From Gammaproteobacteria bacterium (lineage in GTDB: Bacteria; Pseudomonadota; Gammaproteobacteria; Natronospirales; REEB76): DNA of 56,425 bases. Of the stretch, positions 27,570 to 35,598 are shown in pieces. A model generated the notes under the pieces. That model was not told where the DNA came from. It saw only the letters and a list, made by a program, of their open reading frames with translations, and did not search any database. Position numbers and translations under genes: made by a program. The stretch lies in assembly GCA_035279405.1 (NCBI GenBank), contig DATEHU010000048.1, positions 1-56,425 on the forward strand, written 5' to 3'. Each line of letters starts with the position of its first letter. Positions within the stretch are counted from its first letter, which is position 1.

Positions 27570-28397
27570 GTGTACACTCAGCCGGAAAAGCGTGACGGCG
27601 TTGAAAAACTGACACTGGCATCGCTCGCCAAGATGAAAACCGCGGGCGAGAAAATTGCCTGCCTCACGGCCTACGATGCGAGCTTTGCCGCGCTGCTTGA
27701 CCACAGTGGCGTGGATGTGGTGCTGGTGGGCGACACGCTCGGCATGGTCGTGCAGGGACACGCGAGCACTGTGCCGGTGACGGTGGACGACGTGGTTTAT
27801 CACTTGCGCATGGTGGCGCGCGGCCTCACGCGCGCGTATCTGATTGGCGACATGCCGTTTCTGAGCTATGTGGACGTGTCGACGGCGTTGCGCAATGCCG
27901 GGCGGATGATGCAGGAGGGCGGGGCGCGCATGGTCAAGCTCGAGGGAACCGGCGCGCAGGCCGAGATTGTCGCTGCCCTGGCGGCCAATGGCATGCCGGT
28001 GTGTGCGCACCTGGGTCTGCGGCCGCAGGCGGTGGAAAAGCTCAGTGGATTCAAGGTGCAGGGGCGCGGCGAAGCGGCTGCACGCCAGATGCTCAAGGAC
28101 GCACTCGCGCTGGAGCAGGCCGGCGCCGACATCATTTTGCTGGAACTGATTCCGCAGACGCTGGCTGCCAAAATCACCGCGAAGGTGAAGGTCCCGGTGA
28201 TCGGCATAGGCGCCGGACCCGGGGTGGACGGTCAGATCCTGGTGCTCTACGACATGCTCGACATCACGCCCGGCCGGCGCCCGAAATTTGCGCGCAATTT
28301 CATGGCCGGAGCCGGCAGCCCGCGTGCCGCGGTCGAAGCCTACGTGAAGGCAGTGAAAGACAAGAGTTACCCGGCGCCCGAACATTGTTTTGATTAG
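27570..28397 (+). CDS. panB: 3-methyl-2-oxobutanoate hydroxymethyltransferase
   Basis: First committed enzyme of pantothenate synthesis: it adds a hydroxymethyl group from methylene-THF to ketoisovalerate. The 275-residue (beta/alpha)8 protein has LTAYDASFA (near 32), VLVGDTLGMVVQGH (near 50-63), KLEGTG and the metal/catalytic segment HLGLRPQ. The GTG start at 27570 has AGGAG upstream. It is followed by panC (33-base gap) and panD, so the whole pantothenate branch to beta-alanine is clustered. Confidence 0.96.
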   Translation: MYTQPEKRDGVEKLTLASLAKMKTAGEKIACLTAYDASFAALLDHSGVDVVLVGDTLGMVVQGHASTVPVTVDDVVYHLRMVARGLTRAYLIGDMPFLSYVDVSTALRNAGRMMQEGGARMVKLEGTGAQAEIVAALAANGMPVCAHLGLRPQAVEKLSGFKVQGRGEAAARQMLKDALALEQAGADIILLELIPQTLAAKITAKVKVPVIGIGAGPGVDGQILVLYDMLDITPGRRPKFARNFMAGAGSPRAAVEAYVKAVKDKSYPAPEHCFD

Positions 28398-28430
28398 TCA
28401 GCACTACACTCAACATTCTCAAGGCTTTGC

Positions 28431-29297
28431 ATGCTTGCTGTTCACGGCGTAGTCGAGCTCCGCGATCAGGTGCAGCGCTGGCGCCGTGACGGCGAGCGCA
28501 TTGCGCTGGTCCCCACTATGGGTAATCTGCATGCGGGCCATGTGAAGCTCGTGGAGGAGGCGCACGCGCGAGCCAAACGCGTGGTGGCGAGCATTTTTGT
28601 CAATCCGCTGCAATTCGGCCCCGGCGAGGACTATCAGAGCTATCCACGCACGCTGGAAGCGGACCAGGCCAAGTTGCAGGCAGTGCGGGCCGATCTGCTG
28701 TTCGCGCCGGCCGTGGAAGAAATGTATCCGGGCGGCCGCGACCGGGTCACGCGCGTGGACGTGCCGGGTCTGTCAGCGATTCTGGACGGGGAATTCCGCC
28801 CCGGCCATTTCAGCGGCGTCGCCACCGTGGTGCTCAAGCTGCTCAACATCGTGCAGCCGGACGTGGCTCTGTTCGGCGAGAAGGATTACCAGCAGTTGCT
28901 GATTGTGCGGCGGCTGGTGGCCGACCTGTCCGTGCCGGTGGAGATCGTCGGTGTACCGATCGTGCGCGAGGCGGATGGCCTGGCCATGAGTTCGCGCAAC
29001 CAGTACCTCACGCCTGTGGAGCGCCAACAGGCGCCGCTGCTTTTCCGCACGCTCGGCGAAACCGCGGCCGCGCTGCGCAATGGCCGGCGTGATTTCTCCC
29101 GGCTGGAAGCCGAGACCGTGCAGAAACTGTCAGCGCAACTGCGGCCTGACTATGTTTCCATCCGCGCGGCGCACACGCTCGCTGCTGCGGATGCCGATAC
29201 CCGGGATTTTGTGGTGCTGGCCGCGGTCCGGCTCGGCAAGGCACGGCTCATAGATAACATTCAGGTTAGTGTAGAAGCGGCCTCCCGGCCGCGATGA
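28431..29297 (+). CDS. panC: Pantothenate synthetase
   Basis: ATP-dependent ligase joining pantoate and beta-alanine. The 288-residue product has PTMGNLHAGHVKLVEEA (HIGH-like nucleotide motif near 28-37), FVNPLQFGPGEDY, GEKDYQQLLIVRRL and the KMSKS-like AMSSRNQYL. It sits between panB and panD. A GCGGCC/GGCCGC palindrome (29277-29292) overlaps its last codons. Confidence 0.96.
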   Translation: MLAVHGVVELRDQVQRWRRDGERIALVPTMGNLHAGHVKLVEEAHARAKRVVASIFVNPLQFGPGEDYQSYPRTLEADQAKLQAVRADLLFAPAVEEMYPGGRDRVTRVDVPGLSAILDGEFRPGHFSGVATVVLKLLNIVQPDVALFGEKDYQQLLIVRRLVADLSVPVEIVGVPIVREADGLAMSSRNQYLTPVERQQAPLLFRTLGETAAALRNGRRDFSRLEAETVQKLSAQLRPDYVSIRAAHTLAAADADTRDFVVLAAVRLGKARLIDNIQVSVEAASRPR

Positions 29298-29417
29298 TTT
29301 TTGAAATCGTGAGGGTGAGCGTCGCCCCCGGAAAATCTTTGGTCCCCAACATGGTTGAGCCGGGTCTGCAGCCGGCAGTACAATGCGCCCCTCACCCGTC
29401 GGGTTTTATTGATTCCC

Positions 29418-29798
29418 ATGCAACTCACCCTGCTCAAAGCCAAGCTGCACCGCGCGCGCGTCACCCATGCGGAACTGGATTACGAGGGTTCCTGCGCGAT
29501 CGACGCTAATCTGCTGGAGACCGCCGGCATCCTGCCGTATGAGCAGATCCAGATCTACAACGTCAGCAACGGCGAGCGCTTCACCACCTACGCGATCCGC
29601 GCGGCGGCGGGTTCCGGGACCATTTCCATGAACGGCTCGGCCGCGCACCGCGCCCATCCGGGCGACATCGTAATCATCTGCGCCTATGCGCAGATGAACG
29701 CCGCCGAGGCCGTGAATCACAAGCCGCGGCTCGTGTATCTCGACGAGCACAACAGGATTAACCGCACTGCTAACGCCATTCCCGTCCAGGCCGCCTGA
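29418..29798 (+). CDS. panD: Aspartate 1-decarboxylase
   Basis: Pyruvoyl-dependent enzyme making beta-alanine for pantothenate. The 126-residue precursor from ATG 29418 carries the self-cleavage site Gly24-Ser25 in YEGSC, giving the pyruvoyl group on the larger chain. Tyr58 region ([13 protein letters not shown]) and NGSAAHR are conserved. The frame is open 21 codons upstream without an initiation context. The 120-base gap after panC may hold a separate promoter. An extended inverted repeat begins at its stop codon. Confidence 0.95.
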   Translation: MQLTLLKAKLHRARVTHAELDYEGSCAIDANLLETAGILPYEQIQIYNVSNGERFTTYAIRAAAGSGTISMNGSAAHRAHPGDIVIICAYAQMNAAEAVNHKPRLVYLDEHNRINRTANAIPVQAA

Positions 29799-29920
29799 AA
29801 GCGGATCTTTTGGCCGAATAACTGCGTTGCGGCGCTTTCTGCGGTACTCATTTACTGGCTTGTAAACTCCGTTCCTCGAAAGCGCCGCGCCTTGTTCTCG
29901 GCCAAAATCTCGCGCTTTCA
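29796..29920. repeat. Nested inverted repeat after panD
   Basis: Three matched arm pairs are nested in order: TGAAAGCG (29796) with CGCTTTCA (29913-29920), TTTTGGCCGA (29808-29817) with TCGGCCAAAA (29898-29907), and GGCGCTTTC (29831-29839) with GAAAGCGCC (29878-29886). The outermost arm starts at the panD stop. The 125-base structure looks like an inserted palindromic repeat or a long transcript-end hairpin. There is no open frame of note. Confidence 0.6.
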
Positions 29921-29977
29921 GGTTGACTGCCAAAACCAAAAGATTAAGCTGAGCCGCAGCTAAACACCGGACTTTCC

Positions 29978-30712
29978 ATGAGCGTTCCCGCATCCCAGGC
30001 GCCGGCTGCGCCCGACTCCGCGCACCAGTTCCGCGAGAGCGGCTACACCGTGCTGCGCGCCGTCATCAGCGCCGACAGCGCCGCACTCGGCACGCGTTAC
30101 GCACTCCTGCAACAGCATTGGCCCGCTTACTACGAGCGCGAGGACATGTTCCGCGCGGCCATTGGCCGTTACGCGGACGCGCTCAGCGAAAGCCTGCTGC
30201 TGAAACTCAAGCCGGTGGTGGAAAAGGCCACCGGGCTGGAATTGCTGCCGTGCTATTCGTATCTGCGCATCTACGGCCGCGGCGCGGTGTTGCCCAAGCA
30301 TCTGGACCGGCCCTCTTGCGAGATCAGCACTTCATTGGCGCTCGGTTTCCAGTCCGACACGCTCTGGCCGCTGTGCGTTGAGTCCGGCAAAGTGCAAAAA
30401 GCCCTGGAGCTGGCGCCCGGCGATATGCTGATTTACCGCGGCGCCGACGTGCCCCATTGGCGCGACACCTTCGAAGGCGAATGGTGGGTGCAGACCTTCC
30501 TGCACTACGTGGATGCCCACGGTGAGTACACGGATTTCAAATTCGACGGCCGCGAGCGCATCGGGCCCTTCGACAAGCTCAGCATGCAGCGCCATTTCCA
30601 GCGGCCCGCGAGCGCCGGCTTGCACGACCAGATGGTGGTACCCGAGCCGGACGGCCCCTGTCCCTGCGGCAGCGGTCTGCGTTTCCGCGACTGCCACGGG
30701 AAGAACGGCTAG
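29978..30712 (+). CDS. Putative 2OG/Fe(II) oxygenase with SEC-C motif
   Basis: A 244-residue protein. The middle resembles a double-stranded beta-helix 2-oxoglutarate/Fe(II) oxygenase: HLD (H-x-D) near residue 109 and a distal His in VPHWRD near 163, with a GDMLIYRG strand before it. The last ~20 residues form a SEC-C type zinc motif (CPCGSGLRFRDCHG). SEC-C tails occur on SecA and on diverse enzymes that contact ribosomes or proteins, so a macromolecular substrate is conceivable. It is convergent with queG, 25 bases away. The fold assignment is by pattern only. Confidence 0.6.
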   Translation: MSVPASQAPAAPDSAHQFRESGYTVLRAVISADSAALGTRYALLQQHWPAYYEREDMFRAAIGRYADALSESLLLKLKPVVEKATGLELLPCYSYLRIYGRGAVLPKHLDRPSCEISTSLALGFQSDTLWPLCVESGKVQKALELAPGDMLIYRGADVPHWRDTFEGEWWVQTFLHYVDAHGEYTDFKFDGRERIGPFDKLSMQRHFQRPASAGLHDQMVVPEPDGPCPCGSGLRFRDCHGKNG

Positions 30713-30737
30713 AGCGCATTCAATCAGGTAAACACTT

Positions 30738-31802
30738 TCAAACAGTTGCTTCCGCGTGCTGCGCGAGCGCCCACGCCACGTGCTCGCGTACCAGCGCCGC
30801 AGGATGATTGCCGCGGGCTTTAAGGGCCGCGATGACCTCGGTCGATGAGGGCGCGTTGCCCAGACCCACAGCGAGGTTCCTGAGCCAGCATTCGTAACCG
30901 GCGCGGCGGAGGGCGCTGCCTTCGGTGCGTGCGAGATATTCCTCTTCGGTCCAGTTGAACAGGTCCACCAGGCGCGCGTCGTCGAGGCCGTGGCGCGGTT
31001 TGAAGTCCTTTTCCTGCGTCGCTTGTGCAAACTTGTTCCACGGACAGAACAACTGGCAGTCGTCGCAGCCGAACACGCGGTTGCCCATGGGTTTGCGCAG
31101 CTCGAGCGGAATTGAGCCCTTGTACTCGATGGTGAGGTAGGAGATACAGCGGCGCGCGTCCACCTCGTAGGGCGCAACGATGGCCTGCGTCGGGCACACG
31201 TCCATACAGGCGCGACAACTGCCGCAGTGATTCTCCGCGGGTTCGTCTGCCGGCAGCGGTAGGTCGGTGAACAGCTCGCCGAGGAAAAACCAGGAACCCG
31301 CCTGTTTGTTGATGAGCACGCTGTGCTTGCCGATCCAGCCGAGACCGGCGTTGCGCGCCAGCGCTTTCTCCAGCACCGGTGCACTGTCCGCAAACGCGCG
31401 GTAGCCGAACGGTCCGATCTCATTCTGGATGCGTGCGGCCAGTTGCTGCAGGCGCTTGCGCATGAGCTTGTGATAATCGCGGCCGAGTGCGTAACGCGAA
31501 ATATACGCGTGGTCTTTTTCTTCAAGCAGCGCCTGGGCACTGCCAACATCCCTGGACCCGTAATCCATGCGCACCGAGATCACTCGCAGCGTACCCGGCA
31601 CCAGTTCCGCCGGTCGGCTGCGGCGCGTGCCGTGGACGCGCATGTAATCCATTTCGCCGTGGCGCTCCTGCTGCAACCAACCCAGCAGATGGCGCTCATC
31701 TTCGGCGAGGTCAACGCCGGTGATACCGGTTTGCTGAAAGCCGAGTTCATGGGCCCAAGCGCGTATCCTTTCCGCAAGAGCAGCAAAATCCGGCATGTCC
31801 AT
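30738..31802 (-). CDS. queG: Epoxyqueuosine reductase
   Basis: Cobalamin- and Fe-S-dependent enzyme reducing epoxyqueuosine to queuosine at the tRNA wobble base. The 354-residue product has an N-terminal DUF1730 domain, CGSCRACMDVCPTQAI (near 190-205), YLTIEYKGSIP, a second cluster CDDCQLFCPWN (near 240-250) and a C-terminal HEAT-like tail. ATGs at 31802 and 31796 are both possible. It is downstream of pruA by 18 bases on the same strand. Confidence 0.94.
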   Translation of the reverse strand: MDMPDFAALAERIRAWAHELGFQQTGITGVDLAEDERHLLGWLQQERHGEMDYMRVHGTRRSRPAELVPGTLRVISVRMDYGSRDVGSAQALLEEKDHAYISRYALGRDYHKLMRKRLQQLAARIQNEIGPFGYRAFADSAPVLEKALARNAGLGWIGKHSVLINKQAGSWFFLGELFTDLPLPADEPAENHCGSCRACMDVCPTQAIVAPYEVDARRCISYLTIEYKGSIPLELRKPMGNRVFGCDDCQLFCPWNKFAQATQEKDFKPRHGLDDARLVDLFNWTEEEYLARTEGSALRRAGYECWLRNLAVGLGNAPSSTEVIAALKARGNHPAALVREHVAWALAQHAEATV

Positions 31803-31820
31803 GTGGAGGTTGCGCCGCCC

Positions 31821-33458
31821 CTATTCGGCTCCCTGATAGGGATAGCCGACTTGGGTGGGTGGCGTGAAGTTTTCCTTGATGGTGCGCGGCGAGGTCCAGC
31901 GTACCAAATTCAGGAATGAGCCTGCCTTGTCGTTGGTGCCCGAGGCACGGCTGCCGCCAAAGGGCTGCTGGCCGACGACCGCGCCCGTGGGTTTGTCATT
32001 GATGTAGAAATTTCCCGCTGTGTGGCGCAGCAGCCGTGATGCCGTGGCGACCGCATTGCGGTCGCGTGCGAAGATCGAGCCGGTGAGCGCATAGGGAGTG
32101 GATTGATCGCAAAGGCGCAGCGTGTCCTCGTAGGCCGAATCCAGGTACACGTGCACGGTGATCACGGGGCCGAAGATTTCTTCGCACATCAGGCGGTCCT
32201 GCGGATTGTCGCTCTGAATCACGGTCGGCTCGATGAACCAGCCGCGCGTGCTGTCGGCCTTGCCGCCCGCGAGGATCTTCACGCCCGGCGCCTTGCGTGC
32301 ATAGTCGAAGTAGCCGGATATTTTATTGAAGGAAGCCGCGTGGATCACGGCACCCATGAAATTGCGGAAATCGCACACGTCGCCCATCTTGATTTCACCG
32401 GTCAGCGCCACCAGCCGCTCGCGCAGCTTGGGCCAGATGGACGCCGGGATGAACGCGCGTGCGGCCGCCGAGCATTTCTGCCCCTGGAATTCGAAGGCGC
32501 CGCGCACCATGCCGACGGCGAGCGCTTCAAGGTCCTCGCCCGCGGAGGCGTGCGCAAAGATGAAATCCTTGCCGCCGGTTTCGCCCACGAGGCGCGGATA
32601 CTGGCGATAGCTCTGCATGTTTTCCCCGACCGTGCGCCAGATGGACTTGAACACCGCGGTGGAGCCGGTGAAGTGCACGCCGCCGAGATCCGGATGCGCG
32701 AGCACCTGCGCGGTGATCATCGCGGGATCGCCCTGCACCAGGTTGATCACGCCGGGAGGCAGGCCGGCCGCGCGCAGCAGTTCCATGATGTACCAGGCGC
32801 TCAACATCGCGGAGGGTGAGGGCTTGAAGACCACGGTGTTGCCCATCAGTGCCGGCGCAGTCGGCAAATTGCCGGCGATGGAAGTGAAATTGAACGGCGT
32901 TATCGCGAACACGAAGCCCTCGAGCGCGCGGTAGTCGAGCCGGTTCCAGGTCTGCGGCGCGCTGTTCGGTTGCTCGGCCAACAGCTGTTGCGCGAAGCGC
33001 ACGTTGAAGCGGAAAAAATCGATGAGTTCGCAGGCGGCATCGATTTCCGCCTGATGCGCGGTCTTCGACTGCCCAAGCATGGTGGAGGCGTTGAGGATCG
33101 GGCGGAAGCGCGTGGCGAGGAGATCGGCGGCGCGCAGGAACACGGCAGCGCGTTCGACGAAGGGCAGCGCCTCCCAAGCCGGTTTCGCGGCAAGTGCCGC
33201 GTCAATGGCCGCCTGTACCTGCGGGGCCTCGGCCTGATGGACGGTCGCGAGCACGTGCCGGTGATCATGCGGCATGTTTACCTCGGCGAGCTTGCCGGTG
33301 TGCACCGCCGCGCCGCCGATAACCAGGGGGATCTCGAGGCGCTCCGATGCCATGCGTACCAGCGTCTCTTTCAGCTCCGCACGCTCGGGACTACCCGGCG
33401 CATAGGACAGCACGGGTTCGTTGACGGGTATGGGGACGCGAATGCTGGCCTGGCTCAT
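31821..33458 (-). CDS. L-glutamate gamma-semialdehyde dehydrogenase
   Basis: Aldehyde dehydrogenase oxidising pyrroline-5-carboxylate/glutamate semialdehyde to glutamate, the second step of proline breakdown. At 545 residues it is the stand-alone ALDH4A1-like type (opening NEPVLSYAPGSPER), not the PutA-fused form. Motifs are ITPFNFTSIAGNL (near 190), the NAD-binding FTGSTAVF, and the catalytic Cys in FQGQKCSAAARA (near 340). No proline dehydrogenase is in the window. It is divergent from nnr across 57 bases. Confidence 0.92.
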   Translation of the reverse strand: MSQASIRVPIPVNEPVLSYAPGSPERAELKETLVRMASERLEIPLVIGGAAVHTGKLAEVNMPHDHRHVLATVHQAEAPQVQAAIDAALAAKPAWEALPFVERAAVFLRAADLLATRFRPILNASTMLGQSKTAHQAEIDAACELIDFFRFNVRFAQQLLAEQPNSAPQTWNRLDYRALEGFVFAITPFNFTSIAGNLPTAPALMGNTVVFKPSPSAMLSAWYIMELLRAAGLPPGVINLVQGDPAMITAQVLAHPDLGGVHFTGSTAVFKSIWRTVGENMQSYRQYPRLVGETGGKDFIFAHASAGEDLEALAVGMVRGAFEFQGQKCSAAARAFIPASIWPKLRERLVALTGEIKMGDVCDFRNFMGAVIHAASFNKISGYFDYARKAPGVKILAGGKADSTRGWFIEPTVIQSDNPQDRLMCEEIFGPVITVHVYLDSAYEDTLRLCDQSTPYALTGSIFARDRNAVATASRLLRHTAGNFYINDKPTGAVVGQQPFGGSRASGTNDKAGSFLNLVRWTSPRTIKENFTPPTQVGYPYQGAE

Positions 33459-33479
33459 GACGGTGCCTCTGACGGGGAA

Positions 33480-33506
33480 TTGCGGAATGAACGGACTCTA
33501 TATAAT
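33480..33506 (+). promoter_or_regulatory. Putative nnr promoter
   Basis: A perfect TATAAT at 33501-33506 with a weak TTGCGG at 33480 (15-base spacer). The start of transcription would fall at about 33512-33514, only a few bases before the nnr ATG at 33516, implying a nearly leaderless message. Confidence 0.4.
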
Positions 33507-33515
33507 GATGCTTCC

Positions 33516-34985
33516 ATGCTCCAACTTCCAGCCGCGCTTTACTCCGCTGCGCAGATGCGCGAACTCGACCGGCGCGCCATCGAGGATCAGCATGTGCCCG
33601 CGCTGACGTTGATGACGCGTGCCGGCACCGCGGCGTGGCAAACGTTGCTGCAAAGCTGGCCGAAAGCGCGCGACATCGTGGTGTTCGCCGGCACAGGCAA
33701 CAACGCGGGCGACGGCTACGTGCTTGCAACGCAGGCGCTGCGTGCGAAGCGACAAGTGACGGTAGTGAATGTCGGCGATCCCGCGAAGCTTGCGGGCGCG
33801 GCGGCGACGGTGCGCAGTCGGTTTCTGGCCGCGCAAGGCCGCGAGCAGCCCTTCACCAGCGAGTTGCCGGCCAAGGCGGATGTGATCGTGGACGCGCTTT
33901 TCGGCATCGGCCTGGATCGGCCGTTACGCGAGCGCTGGGCGCAGGCGGTTGAACGGATTAACACAGCGGGCAAGCCGGTGCTGGCGGTGGACATTCCCTC
34001 GGGTCTGAGCGCGGATAGCGGCGCAATCCTCGGCGCTGCGGTGCACGCCAGCGTGACACAGACCTTCATTGGCCTGAAACCCGGCTTGTTCACAGGTGCA
34101 GGGCCGTCCTGCACCGGCAGGCTTGAATTCAACGCGCTCGGGATCCCCGCGCAGACATTCAAAGATCTGCCGCCGCGCGCGCGCTTGCTTGACACGCGCG
34201 TGTCTTTGCCGCGGCGCGCGCGCGCTGCGCACAAGGGAGATTTCGGCCATGTGCTCGTCATCGGTGGCGATCACGGCATGGGCGGCGCTCCGCGACTGAG
34301 CGCGGAAGCCGCGCTGCGCAGCGGTGCGGGTCTGGTGAGCGTCATCACGCGCCCAGAACATGTCGCCGGTTTTCTCGCCGGCCTGCCGGAAGCCATGGTG
34401 CGCGGCGTGGACGACGCGGCGGAGACCACGGCGCTATTCGAGCGCGCCAGCGTGATCGCCGTGGGACCAGGGTTGGGTCAAGAGGCGTGGGGCCGGCGAT
34501 TGCTCACGCGTGCGCTGACCACGCCGCTGCCGCTGGTAGTGGACGCGGATGCGCTCAATCTTCTGGCCGCGCGGCCGCTTACGCATGGTCAGTGGATTCT
34601 GACGCCGCACCCGGGCGAAGCCGCACGCCTGCTCAAGCAATCCGTGGCGGAAATCCAGCTGGACCGGCTAAAAGCGGCGGCGCGCATCGCAGAAAAATAT
34701 CGGGCGGTCGTAGTGCTCAAGGGCGCGGGCACGATCGTCGCGGCGGAAGGCGGGACGCCGGCCGTTTGCCGGCATGGCAATCCCGGCATGGCGGCGCCCG
34801 GGATGGGCGATGCGCTCACCGGCATCATTGCAGCCCTGGTGGCGCAGGGATTGACGCTGCCCGAGGCCGCACGCACCGGCGTGCAGGCGCACGCGCTCGC
34901 GGGTGATCGTGCCGCCGAGGCAGGAGAACGCGGGCTGCTGGCGCGTGATCTGATTGCCGACCTGCGTCCGGTGCTCAACGCGTGA
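33516..34985 (+). CDS. nnr: Bifunctional NAD(P)H-hydrate repair enzyme
   Basis: Repairs hydrated NAD(P)H. The N-terminal YjeF_N epimerase domain (residues ~1-215; GTGNNAGDGYV near 69, DIPSGLSADSG) is fused to the C-terminal ADP/ATP-dependent dehydratase (residues ~225-489; KGDFGHVLVIGGD, LTPHPGEAARL, GNPGMAAPGMGDALTG with the catalytic Asp). The 489-residue length fits fused bacterial Nnr. The N-terminal LPAALYSAAQMRELDRRA is the usual start of the family, which supports ATG 33516. It overlaps tsaE by 4 bases. Confidence 0.94.
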   Translation: MLQLPAALYSAAQMRELDRRAIEDQHVPALTLMTRAGTAAWQTLLQSWPKARDIVVFAGTGNNAGDGYVLATQALRAKRQVTVVNVGDPAKLAGAAATVRSRFLAAQGREQPFTSELPAKADVIVDALFGIGLDRPLRERWAQAVERINTAGKPVLAVDIPSGLSADSGAILGAAVHASVTQTFIGLKPGLFTGAGPSCTGRLEFNALGIPAQTFKDLPPRARLLDTRVSLPRRARAAHKGDFGHVLVIGGDHGMGGAPRLSAEAALRSGAGLVSVITRPEHVAGFLAGLPEAMVRGVDDAAETTALFERASVIAVGPGLGQEAWGRRLLTRALTTPLPLVVDADALNLLAARPLTHGQWILTPHPGEAARLLKQSVAEIQLDRLKAAARIAEKYRAVVVLKGAGTIVAAEGGTPAVCRHGNPGMAAPGMGDALTGIIAALVAQGLTLPEAARTGVQAHALAGDRAAEAGERGLLARDLIADLRPVLNA

Positions 34986-35488
34986 CTAGCCTGAATGCGG
35001 CGTCCGCCGCTGACATGGATGCCCTGGGGCAGGCGCTGGGACGCTCCTTGCAAGACGGTGCGGTCGTGTATCTGCACGGCCAGTTGGGTGCGGGCAAGAC
35101 CACGCTGGTGCGAGGCGTGCTCAAAGGTCTGGGGTTCGAAGGGCGCGTACGCAGCCCAACCTACACCCTGGTCGAAGGCTATGAAATCAGCGCGCACCAG
35201 TTGTATCACCTGGATCTTTACCGCATCCGTGGCCCGGAGGAGATGGAATACCTCGGAGCGCGCGACCTGGATGACGCGAATCTTTGGGTGTTTGCGGAAT
35301 GGCCGGAGCATGGCGCGGGGCGGCTGCCCGAGCCCGACCTCGTGTTGAATTTCGAGATGCGCGATCCCGGCCGGTTGATTCGGGTCGAGCCCTGCAGCGG
35401 GCGCGGAGAGCAACTGACCCGGGCCTGGCTGGCCCGCATGTGCACAATTCCGGGCGACGGAGGCGAGCCCAAGTCAGCCAAACTCTAA
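34982..35488 (+). CDS. tsaE: tRNA t6A biosynthesis ATPase TsaE
   Basis: ATPase of the TsaBDE complex that makes N6-threonylcarbamoyladenosine at tRNA position 37. The 168-residue product has Walker A GQLGAGKTTLVRG (near 36-48), SPTYTLVEGYE, YHLDLYRI and a conserved Trp-rich FAEWPEHG. The GTG start overlaps the nnr stop (GTGA), so it is translationally coupled. It leads into amiC and mutL as in most gammaproteobacteria. Confidence 0.94.
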   Translation: MTSLNAASAADMDALGQALGRSLQDGAVVYLHGQLGAGKTTLVRGVLKGLGFEGRVRSPTYTLVEGYEISAHQLYHLDLYRIRGPEEMEYLGARDLDDANLWVFAEWPEHGAGRLPEPDLVLNFEMRDPGRLIRVEPCSGRGEQLTRAWLARMCTIPGDGGEPKSAKL

Positions 35489-35539
35489 GGTCAAACTCTA
35501 AGATACAAACGTATCCCCATAAATCCATTACAAAAATAC

Positions 35540-35567
35540 TTGAAATCTGTACGGGATTGTGTATAAC
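35540..35567 (+). promoter_or_regulatory. Sigma70-type promoter before amiC
   Basis: TTGAAA (35540-35545), 16-base spacer, TATAAC (35562-35567). Transcription would begin near 35574. That makes ATG 35575 leaderless and supports ATG 35599 as the amidase start. Confidence 0.5.
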
Positions 35568-35598
35568 TTAGCCCATGTCCCCATACAGACGTCAGGGC

